NCBI GenBank assembly: GCA_022651005.1
Contig: JALCQD010000002.1
Coordinates: 62,001 to 126,000 of the forward strand
Source of the DNA: Bifidobacteriaceae bacterium
GTDB taxonomy: Bacteria; Actinomycetota; Actinomycetes; Actinomycetales; Bifidobacteriaceae
DNA length: 64,000 bases
Direction: 5' to 3'
Positions 18,068 through 27,431 of the stretch are shown piece by piece. Numbering within the stretch: position 1 is the stretch's first letter; the number at the start of each line of letters is the position of its first letter. The translations under genes were made by a program, and so were the position numbers. A model generated the notes under the pieces. That model was given only the letters and a program-made list of their open reading frames with translations, was not told the DNA's origin and did not search any database.

Positions 18068-19396
18068 GTGACTCAGGTGAAGGATTTCAAAGAGGCGGGT
18101 TTCGACTCCGTTCTCGATGAACTCGAATGGCGAGGTCTTATCGCGCAGTCGACCGATAGGGAACAGCTGCGTCAGGCGCTTGAGGGAGATCCCATCAGCT
18201 ATTATTGCGGATTCGATCCCACCGCTGCCTCCATTCATATCGGCAATCTCGTGCAAGTTCTGGTGCTGCGTCATCTCCAGGCCGCGGGCCACCATCCCAT
18301 CGTTCTCGTTGGCGGTGCTACAGGTCTCATCGGCGATCCCCGCCAGTCGGGTGAACGCGTTCTCAACCCCAAGGAAACTGTTGCCAGGTGGGCGGATCGT
18401 CTCAAGGGACAAATCGGGCGCTTCCTCGAAACAGAGGGCAGCAATCCCGTGCGCTTCGTGAGCAACTATGACTGGACCGCATCGATGTCCGTCATCGACT
18501 TCCTGCGCGATGTGGGCAAGAACTTCCGTCTGGGAACCATGCTTGCAAAGGACACCGTGGCCCGCCGTCTCAATTCGGACGAGGGCATCTCCTTCACCGA
18601 ATTCAGCTATCAGGTGCTGCAGGGCAATGATTTCCTCCACCTGTTTGATACTTACGGCGTTGTGCTTGAAACCGGCGGCAACGACCAGTGGGGCAATCTC
18701 ACCTCGGGCCTTGATCTCATCAAGAAGGTGCGTGGCGAGAACGTCAACGTGATGACGAGCCCCATCATCACCGACTCGCAAGGCAAGAAGTTCGGCAAGT
18801 CCGAGGGCGGTGCCATTTGGCTCGATCCCACCATGTACAGCCCCTATCGCTTCTATCAGTTCTGGTTCAACCAGCCGGATGATCAGGTGGTCAAGCTCCT
18901 CAAGTACTTCACCTTCCTTTCCCGTACGGAAATTGAGGAACTGGAACGTAAGCAGGCGGAGAATCCTGGCGCGCGTGAGGCGCAAAAGGCGCTCGCGTAC
19001 GAGGTCACAAGTTTCGTTCACGGGGCCAAGGCCACGGAGCAGGCCATTGCGGCCGCGGCGGCTTTGTTCGGCAGGGGCGAACTCTCCGGCATTGAAGCGG
19101 ATACACTTGAGGCTGCACTTGAAGGTCTCAAAACCGTCGTGAACGATGATGGCAGCAAGGAATTTGCGAAGGCTCAGGCCGGTCAGCGCGTCGTGGAGGC
19201 AGCTGTTGCAGCAGGATTATTTACCTCGATTTCGCAGGCACGTAAGGCAATCGCACAGGGTGGCGTTTATATCAATAACAATCGCGTCGAGGATGCAGAG
19301 GCAGAACTCACCGACGCAGACTTCCTTCAGAATCGTTTCGTGCTGATTCGCCGAGGAAAGAAATCACTAGGAGCTTTGGAGGCTACACAGGCATGA
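18068..19396 (+). CDS. tyrS: Tyrosine--tRNA ligase
   Basis: TyrRS charges tRNA-Tyr. The 442-aa class I enzyme shows the HIGH-type motif HIGN (57-60), the KMSKS-type KFGKS (241-245) and a C-terminal S4 RNA-binding domain ([20 protein letters not shown]). I chose the GTG at 18068, six nucleotides after AGGGGA. Another GTG at 18062 directly touches that site. I see no T-box leader upstream. The stop overlaps the next gene as ATGA, starting a long operon that runs to 27.3 kb. Confidence 0.96.
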   Translation: MTQVKDFKEAGFDSVLDELEWRGLIAQSTDREQLRQALEGDPISYYCGFDPTAASIHIGNLVQVLVLRHLQAAGHHPIVLVGGATGLIGDPRQSGERVLNPKETVARWADRLKGQIGRFLETEGSNPVRFVSNYDWTASMSVIDFLRDVGKNFRLGTMLAKDTVARRLNSDEGISFTEFSYQVLQGNDFLHLFDTYGVVLETGGNDQWGNLTSGLDLIKKVRGENVNVMTSPIITDSQGKKFGKSEGGAIWLDPTMYSPYRFYQFWFNQPDDQVVKLLKYFTFLSRTEIEELERKQAENPGAREAQKALAYEVTSFVHGAKATEQAIAAAAALFGRGELSGIEADTLEAALEGLKTVVNDDGSKEFAKAQAGQRVVEAAVAAGLFTSISQARKAIAQGGVYINNNRVEDAEAELTDADFLQNRFVLIRRGKKSLGALEATQA

Positions 19397-21633
19397 GCGA
19401 AGATTCGCATTCCAACAATTCACACGACGGTTTCTCGCGCGGAGGGTCGCGCGGGGGATCTCGTGGCAACGGCGGTTACCGCGGAGGTAATCGTGGCGGT
19501 TCAGGTCGTTCGTACGGCCACGGTGACGACCGACGCAGTGATGATCGTCGTGGCGGAGGCCGCAACTTCCATCGCAATAATTTCCATCGTGATGGGGACG
19601 GGGAGCACCGTTCCTTCCGCCGCGATGGCGATGGCGAGCATCGCGGGTATCAGCGTCGTGATGGCGAGCGCAACGATCGTTTCAATCGCAACGACCACCG
19701 CGACTTCCATCGTGATGATCGCAGGAACGATGGGGATCGTCCATATCGCAAGAACTTCCATCACGATGACCGTCACAGCGATGATCGTCGTGGCGGTGGT
19801 CGTGATTTCCATCGTGATGATCGTGGTGGGGATCGCCGTGATTTCAAGCGCAACGATCACCGTGATTTCCATCGTGATGATCGCAGGAGCGATGGGGATC
19901 GTCCGTATCGCAAGAACTTCCATCACGACAATGATGGAGAGCGTCGTGAGGGCGGCTACCGCGGTAATCGTGACTTCCATCGTGATGATCGTGGTGGGGA
20001 TCGCAGAGACTTCCGTAGGGACGGGGATCATCGCGACTTTAAGCGCGATGATCGTAACGACCGCAATGATCGCGGTGGCTTCCGCAAGGGCTATGGCCAC
20101 AGTGATGACCGTCGCAGCGATGATCGTCGTGGCGGTGGCCGTGACTTCCACCGTGACAACTTCCGTCGTGATGATCGCAGAGACGATCGTAGAGACGGCG
20201 GGGATCGCAGGGACTTCCACCGTAACGACCGCTATGATCGCAATGATCGCCGCCGTGACGATCGTGGTGAGCGCCGTGATTTCCACCGTGACAACTTCCA
20301 TCGTGATGATCGTAGAAACGATGGTGAGCGTCGTGATTTCCATCGCAATGATCGCTACGATCGCAACGATGATCGTCGCAGCAATGACCGCGGTGGCTTC
20401 CACAAGAGCTATGGGCATGGCGATGACCGGCGCGGCGACAACCGCCATGGTGATGATCGTCGTGGTGGTGGCTACCGCGGCTATCGCGATAACTACAGCA
20501 ATGACAACCGCCGCAATGATCGCGACGACCGCCGCGGCAACTCGGGATTCCACGATGGACCACGCAGGAACTCTGACGGAACGCTCAGCTTCCCCTCGCA
20601 GAATCCCTACACGGATCGTCGTCCTGGCGAGCCCAAGATGCCTGCTGGCATGGAATGGGCGATGCTGTCCAAGGACGAGAAGCTTCGTCTGAGGAGCCTC
20701 AGCAAAGAGCACGCCGAGAACATCGGTTTGCACATGCTCGCCGCTTATTCACTGGAAGAGGAGAATCCGGAGCAGGCGCTCGAGCACGCACAGTGGATCG
20801 CCAAGCAGGCTTCCCGCGTTGACATTGCGCGCGAGACTTTGGCATTCATCTCCTACCGCGCCGGCGACTACAAGACGGCGCTCAAGGAGTTCCGCACGGC
20901 ACGTCGCATGAATGGTGAGATCGATTATCTGCCCTTCATCGCGGACTCCGAGCGTGGCGTGGGTCATCCCGAGAAGGCCATCGAAATTGCGCTTTCCGAC
21001 GATGCAAAGGACCTCGAAGGAGATTCCAAGGCCGAAATGCTGCTCGTCTTTGCGGGTGCTTACGCGGACCTCGGCAAGGTTGAGCAGGCCATCAAGATTG
21101 TGGATACGCTCGGCAAGTCCAAGGGCGTGAGCGGCGGCTACCGCATGCGTGCCATCCAGGCCGAACAGAACTTCCTCGATCAGGCGGGTCGCCACGATGA
21201 GTCGATGGCTCTGGAGTCTGAGGCTGAACGTCTTGAGGAGGCCTTTGCCGATCTCGACGAGAGCGAGATGGAGGAAGAAGTCGTTGACAACGACCTCGAG
21301 GAGGTGCCGGATTCGGTTCTCGAAGGTCTCGGCATTGATCTTTCCGACTTCCGCTCGTATGACACCGATGATGATGAGGACGGCGAATCGGACGAGACGC
21401 CGTCGCCGAACTTCGGCGACCCGGCCAACGCATCTGGCGCAGCTGTGACGGCGTCGTGGTCTCCCGTCACAGTGGGTGCGGAGAACGGCACGGAAGATTC
21501 CGAGGTTGAGGCTGAAAATGAGGGCGATGACCCTCACTTTGCAGATCCCGCCAATGCGGTGGGCTCGGCTGTTACCTCTTCGTGGTCTCCTAGCGCTGTA
21601 GAAAACACGTCTGTGGAAAGCACTGAAGAATGA
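19393..21633 (+). CDS. Arg/Asp/Gly/His-rich repeat protein with TPR core and acidic tail
   Basis: This 746-aa protein has three parts. Residues 1-~395 are low-complexity, built almost only from R, D, G, H, N, F, S and Y in degenerate units such as [14 protein letters not shown] and [10 protein letters not shown]. It opens with RGG-type repeats. Residues ~405-590 are helical and TPR-like ([51 protein letters not shown]). The last ~150 are very acidic, with two copies of a [20 protein letters not shown]-like repeat. Mycobacteria have a TPR protein (Rv1691) at this place between tyrS and the HAD gene, without such an N-terminus. RNA binding or condensate formation is inference only. Confidence 0.9.
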   Translation: MSEDSHSNNSHDGFSRGGSRGGSRGNGGYRGGNRGGSGRSYGHGDDRRSDDRRGGGRNFHRNNFHRDGDGEHRSFRRDGDGEHRGYQRRDGERNDRFNRNDHRDFHRDDRRNDGDRPYRKNFHHDDRHSDDRRGGGRDFHRDDRGGDRRDFKRNDHRDFHRDDRRSDGDRPYRKNFHHDNDGERREGGYRGNRDFHRDDRGGDRRDFRRDGDHRDFKRDDRNDRNDRGGFRKGYGHSDDRRSDDRRGGGRDFHRDNFRRDDRRDDRRDGGDRRDFHRNDRYDRNDRRRDDRGERRDFHRDNFHRDDRRNDGERRDFHRNDRYDRNDDRRSNDRGGFHKSYGHGDDRRGDNRHGDDRRGGGYRGYRDNYSNDNRRNDRDDRRGNSGFHDGPRRNSDGTLSFPSQNPYTDRRPGEPKMPAGMEWAMLSKDEKLRLRSLSKEHAENIGLHMLAAYSLEEENPEQALEHAQWIAKQASRVDIARETLAFISYRAGDYKTALKEFRTARRMNGEIDYLPFIADSERGVGHPEKAIEIALSDDAKDLEGDSKAEMLLVFAGAYADLGKVEQAIKIVDTLGKSKGVSGGYRMRAIQAEQNFLDQAGRHDESMALESEAERLEEAFADLDESEMEEEVVDNDLEEVPDSVLEGLGIDLSDFRSYDTDDDEDGESDETPSPNFGDPANASGAAVTASWSPVTVGAENGTEDSEVEAENEGDDPHFADPANAVGSAVTSSWSPSAVENTSVESTEE
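19505..20545 (+). repeat. Degenerate DNA repeats coding the RD/RGG-rich domain
   Basis: The stretch is built of recurring blocks like GATTTCCATCGTGATGATCG and CGTCGTGGCGGTGG. They keep reading frame and give long spurious open frames in the other frames and on the complement. The repetition makes expansion or contraction by recombination likely. Confidence 0.8.
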
Positions 21634-22784
21634 GCGATACCGCCCAGAATTTTACGCATCCCGGTTTGAAGTCGAGTGGGGTGAGCCTCGCCGAAAGGTA
21701 TGGGCTTGGCCTGCTCGATCTCGACGGTGTGGTCTATCGGGGCAAGAACCCGGTGGAGCACGCGGCGGAGGGCATCATGGCCGCCGAAAAGGCCGGAATG
21801 TTCGTCAGCTATACCACGAACAATGCCGCCCGCTACCAAAAGACAGTGGCGGAGCAGATTGAAAGCTTCGGAATTACCGTTGCTCCGGGCCAAATCATCA
21901 CTTCTGCCATCGTCGCCTCACGCATGCTTGCCAAGCATCTTCCACAGGGAGCCACCGTGCTCGTTGTGGGCGCCGATCATCTGCGTGAGGAAGTCAAGAA
22001 AACAGGATTACGCGTCGTGGAATCAGCGGCGGACAACCCGGATGCCGTCATCCAAGGGTGGCATGCCAAGATCTCGTGGGAGGAGCTCGCTCAGGCCGCT
22101 TATGCGGTAGAGCGGGGGGCGCAATTCTACGTCACCAATCGCGATCTCACCATTCCGCGTGAACTGGGCATAGCTCCCGGCAACGGTGCAATGGTTGGCG
22201 CAGTCGTGGCAACTACCGGTGTTACGCCGATTGCCTCCGCTGGCAAGCCTGAGTCTGCCATGTACGACGAGGCGCGAGCCATGAACGCCGACGAGGGCTA
22301 CGATCTCGTGCCTACCGATCGTTCGCTCCCGGTCGGCGACCGCCTTGATACAGACATCGAGGCCGCTAATCGCGGTGGATACGACTCACTCGTGGTGCTT
22401 ACGGGCGTGGCAGATCCACAGCAGCTTTTGGTGGCTGAGCCCATTCAGCGACCCACGTACATTTCGCGTGATCTCCGGGGTCTCACAGAGATCCATAACG
22501 CGCCACAGCGCGTGGGGGAGAACAGGTATCGTCTTGGAAACATGACCGCCCAATACAGCAATCATGTGCTCGCCGTCGCATCAGTGGATTCGGAAGAATG
22601 GCACGATGAGCGCAATGGCGTCTCCGTGTCTACTACCGCCACAAACGCAGCGCTGCACTCACTCGACGCAGTGCGCGCCGCCTGCGCGCTGGCATGGAAT
22701 CTGGCGGACCGCGGTGTCGATATGAGCGCAGCGTCGCTGCCGCAGTTTGATCTCTCTGCCGCATCACACAGCGATGGCGAATAA
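21630..22784 (+). CDS. HAD-superfamily phosphatase (NagD/glycerol-3-phosphate phosphatase-like)
   Basis: A 384-aa subclass IIA HAD enzyme. Motif I is LLDLDGVVYRG (nucleophile Asp30, acid Asp32), motif II SYTTNN, motif III lysine in SAGKPES, and motif IV PVGDRLDTDIEAANRGG. The ortholog at the same locus in M. tuberculosis (Rv1692) is described as a D-glycerol-3-phosphate phosphatase, so a glycerolipid recycling role is a reasonable hypothesis. An extra C-terminal ~80 residues follow the HAD fold. ATGA overlap with the upstream gene; TAATG junction with the next. Confidence 0.9.
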   Translation: MSDTAQNFTHPGLKSSGVSLAERYGLGLLDLDGVVYRGKNPVEHAAEGIMAAEKAGMFVSYTTNNAARYQKTVAEQIESFGITVAPGQIITSAIVASRMLAKHLPQGATVLVVGADHLREEVKKTGLRVVESAADNPDAVIQGWHAKISWEELAQAAYAVERGAQFYVTNRDLTIPRELGIAPGNGAMVGAVVATTGVTPIASAGKPESAMYDEARAMNADEGYDLVPTDRSLPVGDRLDTDIEAANRGGYDSLVVLTGVADPQQLLVAEPIQRPTYISRDLRGLTEIHNAPQRVGENRYRLGNMTAQYSNHVLAVASVDSEEWHDERNGVSVSTTATNAALHSLDAVRAACALAWNLADRGVDMSAASLPQFDLSAASHSDGE

Positions 22785-22981
22785 TGACCATGCCGACAGA
22801 GATGAGCGCGAGTATAAGTGACAAGGGTGGCGCAGAAGAAGTGGCAGTTTCTCCCGAGCTCGCCACGGAGTTCCCTGAGCTCGCTCATTTCAACGATCTC
22901 GACGACGATCAGCGTGCCGATGCCTTCACGACGGTGTTGAGCCGCTTGCATCGCACGCTTGACGACGTGACGGAGCGCTGA
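22784..22981 (+). CDS. Conserved small protein between HAD phosphatase and tlyA
   Basis: A 65-aa acidic protein with no cysteine and no membrane segment. The C-terminal half (FPELAHFNDLDDDQRADAFT followed by VLSRLHRTLDD) should be a helical hairpin. The ATG shares one base with the upstream TAA stop, and tlyA begins 1 nt after its own stop, so translation is coupled. A small protein occupies the same place in mycobacteria (Rv1693), which supports a real gene. No function known to me. Confidence 0.82.
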   Translation: MTMPTEMSASISDKGGAEEVAVSPELATEFPELAHFNDLDDDQRADAFTTVLSRLHRTLDDVTER

Positions 22982-22982
22982 C

Positions 22983-23870
22983 GTGCGTCTTGTCTCTCGT
23001 GCCCGGGCGCATATGCCACACGGAAAGCCGCCTGTTCACCTCGATCGGCCGTGGCTGGAAGACTCCGAAGACGGAAGGTTGGAAGCCGGCGCGGCTCTCG
23101 CTCGAGAATCCGCGCGCTCTCAGCGTCTCGACATGGAACTAGTTCGTCGTGGCCTGGCGGGCACACGAACCAAGGCACAGCGACTCATCGAATCTGGTGC
23201 CGTGAGCGTTGATGGGCACAGCGAAACTAAGCATTCGCGCAAGGTAAACGCCTCTGCAGTCATTGAAGTGATGCCTCAAGGCCATCAATACGTGTCCCGT
23301 GGAGCGTACAAACTCCTTGGCGCCCTCGAGACTTTCGCTCCGCTGGGGTTAGCGAGTCCCAAGGGGCGTATGGCGCTCGATATTGGCGCCTCCACCGGCG
23401 GCTTCACGCAGGTGCTGCTGGAGCATGGTGCTGCTCATGTCATCGCACTCGACGTGGGTCATGGCCAGTTGGCAGAGCCGGTGGCGGGCAATAGTGCAGT
23501 CACAGACATGAACGGCACGAACATTCGTGATGTTGTGGCACAGGACCTGGAATATCGGCCAACGTACATCGTGTCCGATGTGTCCTTCATTTCTCTGACA
23601 TATGTGATCCCCGTCATTTCCCAGATCGCGGCACCGCAGGCCGAGATTGTGCTGCTGGTGAAGCCGCAGTTCGAAGTAGGAAAAGGAAATCTGGGCAGGG
23701 ATGGCATCGTCACGGATGAGACCTTGCGCGTAAAGGCACTTGATACGGTGATGCAATGTGCCCGCGACAATGGTTTGAGCGTCATGGCACATGCTGTGTC
23801 ACCTCTTGAAGGAACGCACGGCAACGTGGAGTATCTTCTGTGGTTGCGCGCGCAGGGAACAGGAGAATAG
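22983..23870 (+). CDS. tlyA: TlyA-family rRNA (cytidine-2'-O)-methyltransferase
   Basis: TlyA methylates ribose 2'-OH in 16S and/or 23S rRNA; loss gives capreomycin resistance in mycobacteria. The 295-aa protein has an S4 domain (RLDMELVRRGLAGTRTKAQ), then a Rossmann methyltransferase with catalytic Lys110 in SRGAYKL, SAM loop ALDIGASTGGFT and VKPQFE. The GTG start has GGAG about 7 nt upstream and gives a ~47-residue N-terminal extension before the S4 domain that family members usually lack. Internal starts are possible. Confidence 0.93.
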   Translation: MRLVSRARAHMPHGKPPVHLDRPWLEDSEDGRLEAGAALARESARSQRLDMELVRRGLAGTRTKAQRLIESGAVSVDGHSETKHSRKVNASAVIEVMPQGHQYVSRGAYKLLGALETFAPLGLASPKGRMALDIGASTGGFTQVLLEHGAAHVIALDVGHGQLAEPVAGNSAVTDMNGTNIRDVVAQDLEYRPTYIVSDVSFISLTYVIPVISQIAAPQAEIVLLVKPQFEVGKGNLGRDGIVTDETLRVKALDTVMQCARDNGLSVMAHAVSPLEGTHGNVEYLLWLRAQGTGE

Positions 23871-23938
23871 TAGGCTAAACACAGAAGACTGTGTCTGTTG
23901 CACACGCAATAGCGCACACGACGAAGGGAGCAGTGGCT

Positions 23939-24913
23939 ATGGCTGGGAAGCGCACCGCAATCGTTGTCACGCATCGAAAGCTGACGGCGCATGGCTCCAC
24001 TGTGGCCGAAGTGGTTCACCAACTGCAGAGCGTTGGCTTCGTCGTGAGCCTCAACGAGAATCTCACGCCTGAGCCATTGGGAGCAGGCGTCCCCACCACC
24101 ATCGATCCGGATACTGAAATCGTGGTTGTGCTGGGCGGAGACGGCACCATTCTGCGTGCCGCCGAGCTCGTGAAGGGCACCACCATTCCGATTCTCGGCA
24201 TCAACATGGGGCACGTTGGCTTCCTGGCCGAATTCGAGAGTTTCCAAATTTCCGAGGCCATTCACAAGATTGCGGATCACGATTACCAGATTGACGAACG
24301 TACTCTCGCACACGTACAGGTGAGCCTGCCCGATGGCTCAACACCGCTCATTGATTGGGCGCTCAACGATGTCACTATCGAAAAGGCCGATCGCGGCATG
24401 ATGGTGGAGCTGGGCATCAAGGTGGACGGCGTCGAGATGAGTTCCTTCGGCGCAGATGGTGTTATTGTGTCCACCCCAACGGGTTCCACGGCCTACGCCT
24501 TTTCTGCAGGCGGACCAATTATCTGGCCCACTGTGGAATCCCTTCAACTGGTGCCCCTCGCGGCGCATGCGCTCTTCGCCCGACCGCTCGTCATCGGCTC
24601 GGAGTCGAGCTTCTGCATCGATATTCTTCCTGATTCGGACGCGGAGGGCTGGATTTCCTGTGATGGTCGTCGCACCTTGCAACTCCCGCGTGGGTCGTCT
24701 GTGAAAGTGTCTCAGTCCAAGGACCGCCTCCGTTTGGCCCGCCTTTCGGGCGTCCCCTTCACCCAGCGCCTGGTGACGAAATTCGACTTGCCCGTTGTGG
24801 GCTGGCGCGAACAGCGAAGAATCTCCCGGGATTCGTACGTGCGCGATCAGGAGGAGCATATGCATAGGAAGCCTTCGGAGAAGCCAGGAGGCGGCGATGC
24901 TCAACGAGCTTGA
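23939..24913 (+). CDS. nadK: NAD kinase
   Basis: NadK makes NADP from NAD with ATP or polyphosphate. The 324-aa protein has the diagnostic GGDGT motif (66-70) and the downstream DGVIVSTPTGSTAYAFSAGG block that binds NAD. I chose the ATG at 23939, which has GAAGGGAG about 8 nt upstream; the frame is open from 23891. The last ~30 residues are hydrophilic and read into the recN start, overlapping it by 17 nt. It follows tlyA, as in mycobacteria. Confidence 0.95.
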   Translation: MAGKRTAIVVTHRKLTAHGSTVAEVVHQLQSVGFVVSLNENLTPEPLGAGVPTTIDPDTEIVVVLGGDGTILRAAELVKGTTIPILGINMGHVGFLAEFESFQISEAIHKIADHDYQIDERTLAHVQVSLPDGSTPLIDWALNDVTIEKADRGMMVELGIKVDGVEMSSFGADGVIVSTPTGSTAYAFSAGGPIIWPTVESLQLVPLAAHALFARPLVIGSESSFCIDILPDSDAEGWISCDGRRTLQLPRGSSVKVSQSKDRLRLARLSGVPFTQRLVTKFDLPVVGWREQRRISRDSYVRDQEEHMHRKPSEKPGGGDAQRA

Positions 24914-26639
24914 TATTTCCAACCTCGGTCCCATTCGTACGGCCGAGGTTGTCTTTTCTCCAGGAATGACGGCGATCACTGGAGAAACAGGGGCCGGTAA
25001 GTCCATGTTACTCAATGCCCTGAGCCTCGTACGTGGCGGTCAGGCTGATACTGCGAGAGTCAGTGAGGGAGAAAAGGGCACCTGGGCGCAGGCGGTATTC
25101 GACGTGTCGACTGCTCCTGCAGCGCAGCGCATGGCGGAGGCTGCTGGTGTCGATGTGAGCGACGACGAACTTTTCCTGACACGCCAGGTTCCTCTTTCGG
25201 GACGGTCCAAGGCCGTCTTGTGCGGCCACACCGTTCCCAGAAGCCTTCTACGGGAAATTTCGGAGCAGCTCATTACGGTGCACGGCCAGTCCGATCAGCT
25301 GCGGCTGGTGGCTGCCTCGCGTCAGAGAGATTTTCTTGATTCTTTTGCCGGAGACACTGTGGTGCAAGGGCAATTTACTGAAGCGTGGCGGAAGTTTCGT
25401 GCGTTTGATGATCGTGTGCAGCAGCTCTCGAGTCAGGCGGCTCAGGCGCGCCAGCGTGCGGACTATCTGCGCGATTCCATCGGTTACATTGAGCGCGTGG
25501 ATCCACAGCCACATGAAGATGACGAGCTGAAATTACAGCGCGATCGCATCGAAAATGCCGCTGCCATCATGGATGCCGTGGGAGGAGCTCTTGGGGCGCT
25601 CGACTCGTCGCAGGTGAGCGAAGCGGACGATGCTCCCTCCGTAGTGACCTTGTTATCTTCTGCGGTGTCAGCACTGCGATCGGTACGCAACTTGCCGGAT
25701 CTCGCCGCACTGGCGGACGACCTTGACGAGGTCAATACCAAGGTGTCGGACGTGGTGTTCTCATTGTCGCAACAGATGGAAACTGTGGACGGTGACGACG
25801 CGGACCTCGACCGCATCAATGAGCGCATCCACGATCTCAACGAGCTGACGCGTCGATGGGGGCCGAACATCGAAGACGTGCGAGCGTGGCATGAAAAGGC
25901 CAGCTATGAGTTGGAAGATATTGACGCGTCGCCAGAGAAGGTAGACGAGCTCAGGAAGCAGTGTGCTGCCGCACGAGAAGAGGCACTCGCTGTGGCGCGT
26001 GAGCTTCACACAGCACGCAGGGATGCGGCCTTGGTACTTTCGGAACGTGTGACGGCCGAGCTGGGTTCGCTGGCGATGGCAGGGGCGAAACTCACGGTGA
26101 CGGTGACTGCCCGCAGTGGTGACGATGCGTTGACATCTAGCGGCATTGACGATGTTGAGTTTCTCTTTACGCCGTTCCCGGGGGCGGGGGAGCGTCCGCT
26201 TGGCAAGTCCGCATCGGGTGGTGAGCTGAGCCGCCTCATGCTGGCGATGGAGTTGTCGTTGGCGGATGAGGTGTCGTCTACAGAAACGGCGTCATCCGTT
26301 CATGTTCCCGCCATGACCTTCGTCTTCGATGAGGTCGACGCGGGAGTGGGCGGTGAGGCCGCGGTGGAGCTGGGCAAGCGCTTGGCGCGATTGTCCCGCA
26401 GTTCGCAGGTCATCGTGGTGACGCATCTGGCACAAGTGGCGTCGTGGGCTGACGCTCAGTTCGTAGTAGAGAAGGCGGAGCGGGCGGAGGGCCCAGCAGC
26501 CGAAGCGCGCGTGGAAACACAGGTGAGCCGCGTGGAGGGGACCGCACGCGAAACCGAAATCGCCCGCATGTTGTCGGGTTCCGACTCCGAAACATCGCTC
26601 AAGCACGCCCGCGAGCTTCTGAAAGAAAGCACTCTATGA
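24897..26639 (+). CDS. recN: DNA repair protein RecN
   Basis: RecN is an SMC-like ATPase recruited to double-strand breaks. The 580-aa product has Walker A GETGAGKS (29-36), a long central coiled-coil region, the ABC signature KSASGGELSRLMLAME and Walker B MTFVFDEVDAGVGG. The ATG at 24897 follows AGGAGGCGGCG. The coding frame starts inside nadK and ends with ATGA into the next gene. I see no LexA-type box in front of it, which fits its place inside the operon. Confidence 0.95.
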   Translation: MLNELDISNLGPIRTAEVVFSPGMTAITGETGAGKSMLLNALSLVRGGQADTARVSEGEKGTWAQAVFDVSTAPAAQRMAEAAGVDVSDDELFLTRQVPLSGRSKAVLCGHTVPRSLLREISEQLITVHGQSDQLRLVAASRQRDFLDSFAGDTVVQGQFTEAWRKFRAFDDRVQQLSSQAAQARQRADYLRDSIGYIERVDPQPHEDDELKLQRDRIENAAAIMDAVGGALGALDSSQVSEADDAPSVVTLLSSAVSALRSVRNLPDLAALADDLDEVNTKVSDVVFSLSQQMETVDGDDADLDRINERIHDLNELTRRWGPNIEDVRAWHEKASYELEDIDASPEKVDELRKQCAAAREEALAVARELHTARRDAALVLSERVTAELGSLAMAGAKLTVTVTARSGDDALTSSGIDDVEFLFTPFPGAGERPLGKSASGGELSRLMLAMELSLADEVSSTETASSVHVPAMTFVFDEVDAGVGGEAAVELGKRLARLSRSSQVIVVTHLAQVASWADAQFVVEKAERAEGPAAEARVETQVSRVEGTARETEIARMLSGSDSETSLKHARELLKESTL

Positions 26640-27331
26640 CCGCTGCTGTGGCCGACGGTTCCGCCACCGTTCGAGCCGCTGCGGTTCCGGGTGCGGTTTT
26701 CGACATGGACGGAACCTTGCTTGATTCCATGGGCGTATGGACTCAAGTGGATATTGATTTCTTTGCACGGCGTAGCATTCCCATGCCTGCCGACTACAGT
26801 TCGACCGTCATTGCCATGCCCTTTGAGCAAATTGCGCGGTACACCATTGACCGGTTTCATCTGCCGGACACTCCCGCCGCTCTCATGAACGAGTGGAACG
26901 AGATGGTGTATTACTCCTATACGCATACCGTGCAGGCCAAGCCTCATGCGGTGGAATACCTGAATGCGCTACATGAGCATGGTGTGCCGCTCGCCGTTGC
27001 GACGAGTCTCCCACCACAGTTGCGTGACGCTGCGCTCAGCCACGTGGGGATCCACGGAGTCTTTGACGCGCTGTGCTCCACCGACGACGTGGAACGAGGC
27101 AAGGACCACGCCGACATCTACCTGTTCGCGGCTGGGCGTCTCAACGTTGCACCACGTGACTGCTATGTCTTCGAAGACATTCTCACGGGCATCCGATCGT
27201 CGTCTGACGCAGGAATGCACGCGTGGGGAGTTCTCGACGAATCGTCAGAGCAGGATTGGCAGGACATCGCTCGCGTGGCGGAAGGTGCTATCACCGATTT
27301 CTCGCAGGCGCCCGAGCTCTGGAAACAATAA
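26636..27331 (+). CDS. HAD-superfamily hydrolase (beta-phosphoglucomutase-like)
   Basis: A 231-aa subclass I HAD enzyme. Motif [12 protein letters not shown] has Asp23 and Asp25, motif II is VATSLPP, a Lys lies in [10 protein letters not shown], and motif IV is [14 protein letters not shown] helical cap lies between motifs I and II. Substrates of this group are sugar phosphates or pyrimidine nucleotides; I cannot say which. Start overlaps the recN stop, and it is the last gene of the tyrS-recN operon. Confidence 0.88.
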   Translation: MTAAVADGSATVRAAAVPGAVFDMDGTLLDSMGVWTQVDIDFFARRSIPMPADYSSTVIAMPFEQIARYTIDRFHLPDTPAALMNEWNEMVYYSYTHTVQAKPHAVEYLNALHEHGVPLAVATSLPPQLRDAALSHVGIHGVFDALCSTDDVERGKDHADIYLFAAGRLNVAPRDCYVFEDILTGIRSSSDAGMHAWGVLDESSEQDWQDIARVAEGAITDFSQAPELWKQ

Positions 27332-27370
27332 AAGTCCGCCCATCCTCTACAATTTCAATCAATCTGGTTC

Positions 27371-27389
27371 GGTCGCCATGGCGGCGACC
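27371..27389 (+). promoter_or_regulatory. Small hairpin in the glyA leader
   Basis: GGTCGCC pairs with GGCGACC around a 5-nt loop, 43 nt before the glyA start. A TACAAT at 27348-27353 could be the -10 box of a glyA promoter; no good -35 is seen. It does not resemble a known riboswitch. Confidence 0.35.
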
Positions 27390-27431
27390 TCATTCAATGG
27401 AGAATCGGATTCGCCCTGGAGAAAGGACACC

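Noticed and set aside
19463-20692. A 409-codon open frame on the + strand and a 410-codon frame on the - strand (19501-20733) inside the repeat protein gene
   Set aside because: Both consist of monotonous I/V/M/A/T strings produced by the GATCGT/CGTGAT repeats of the real frame. They lack start signals and have no domain-like pattern.
27332-27431. Riboswitch (glycine or folate type) in the glyA leader
   Set aside because: Only a 7-bp hairpin is present in about 100 nt; the conserved multi-helix cores of known riboswitches do not fit.
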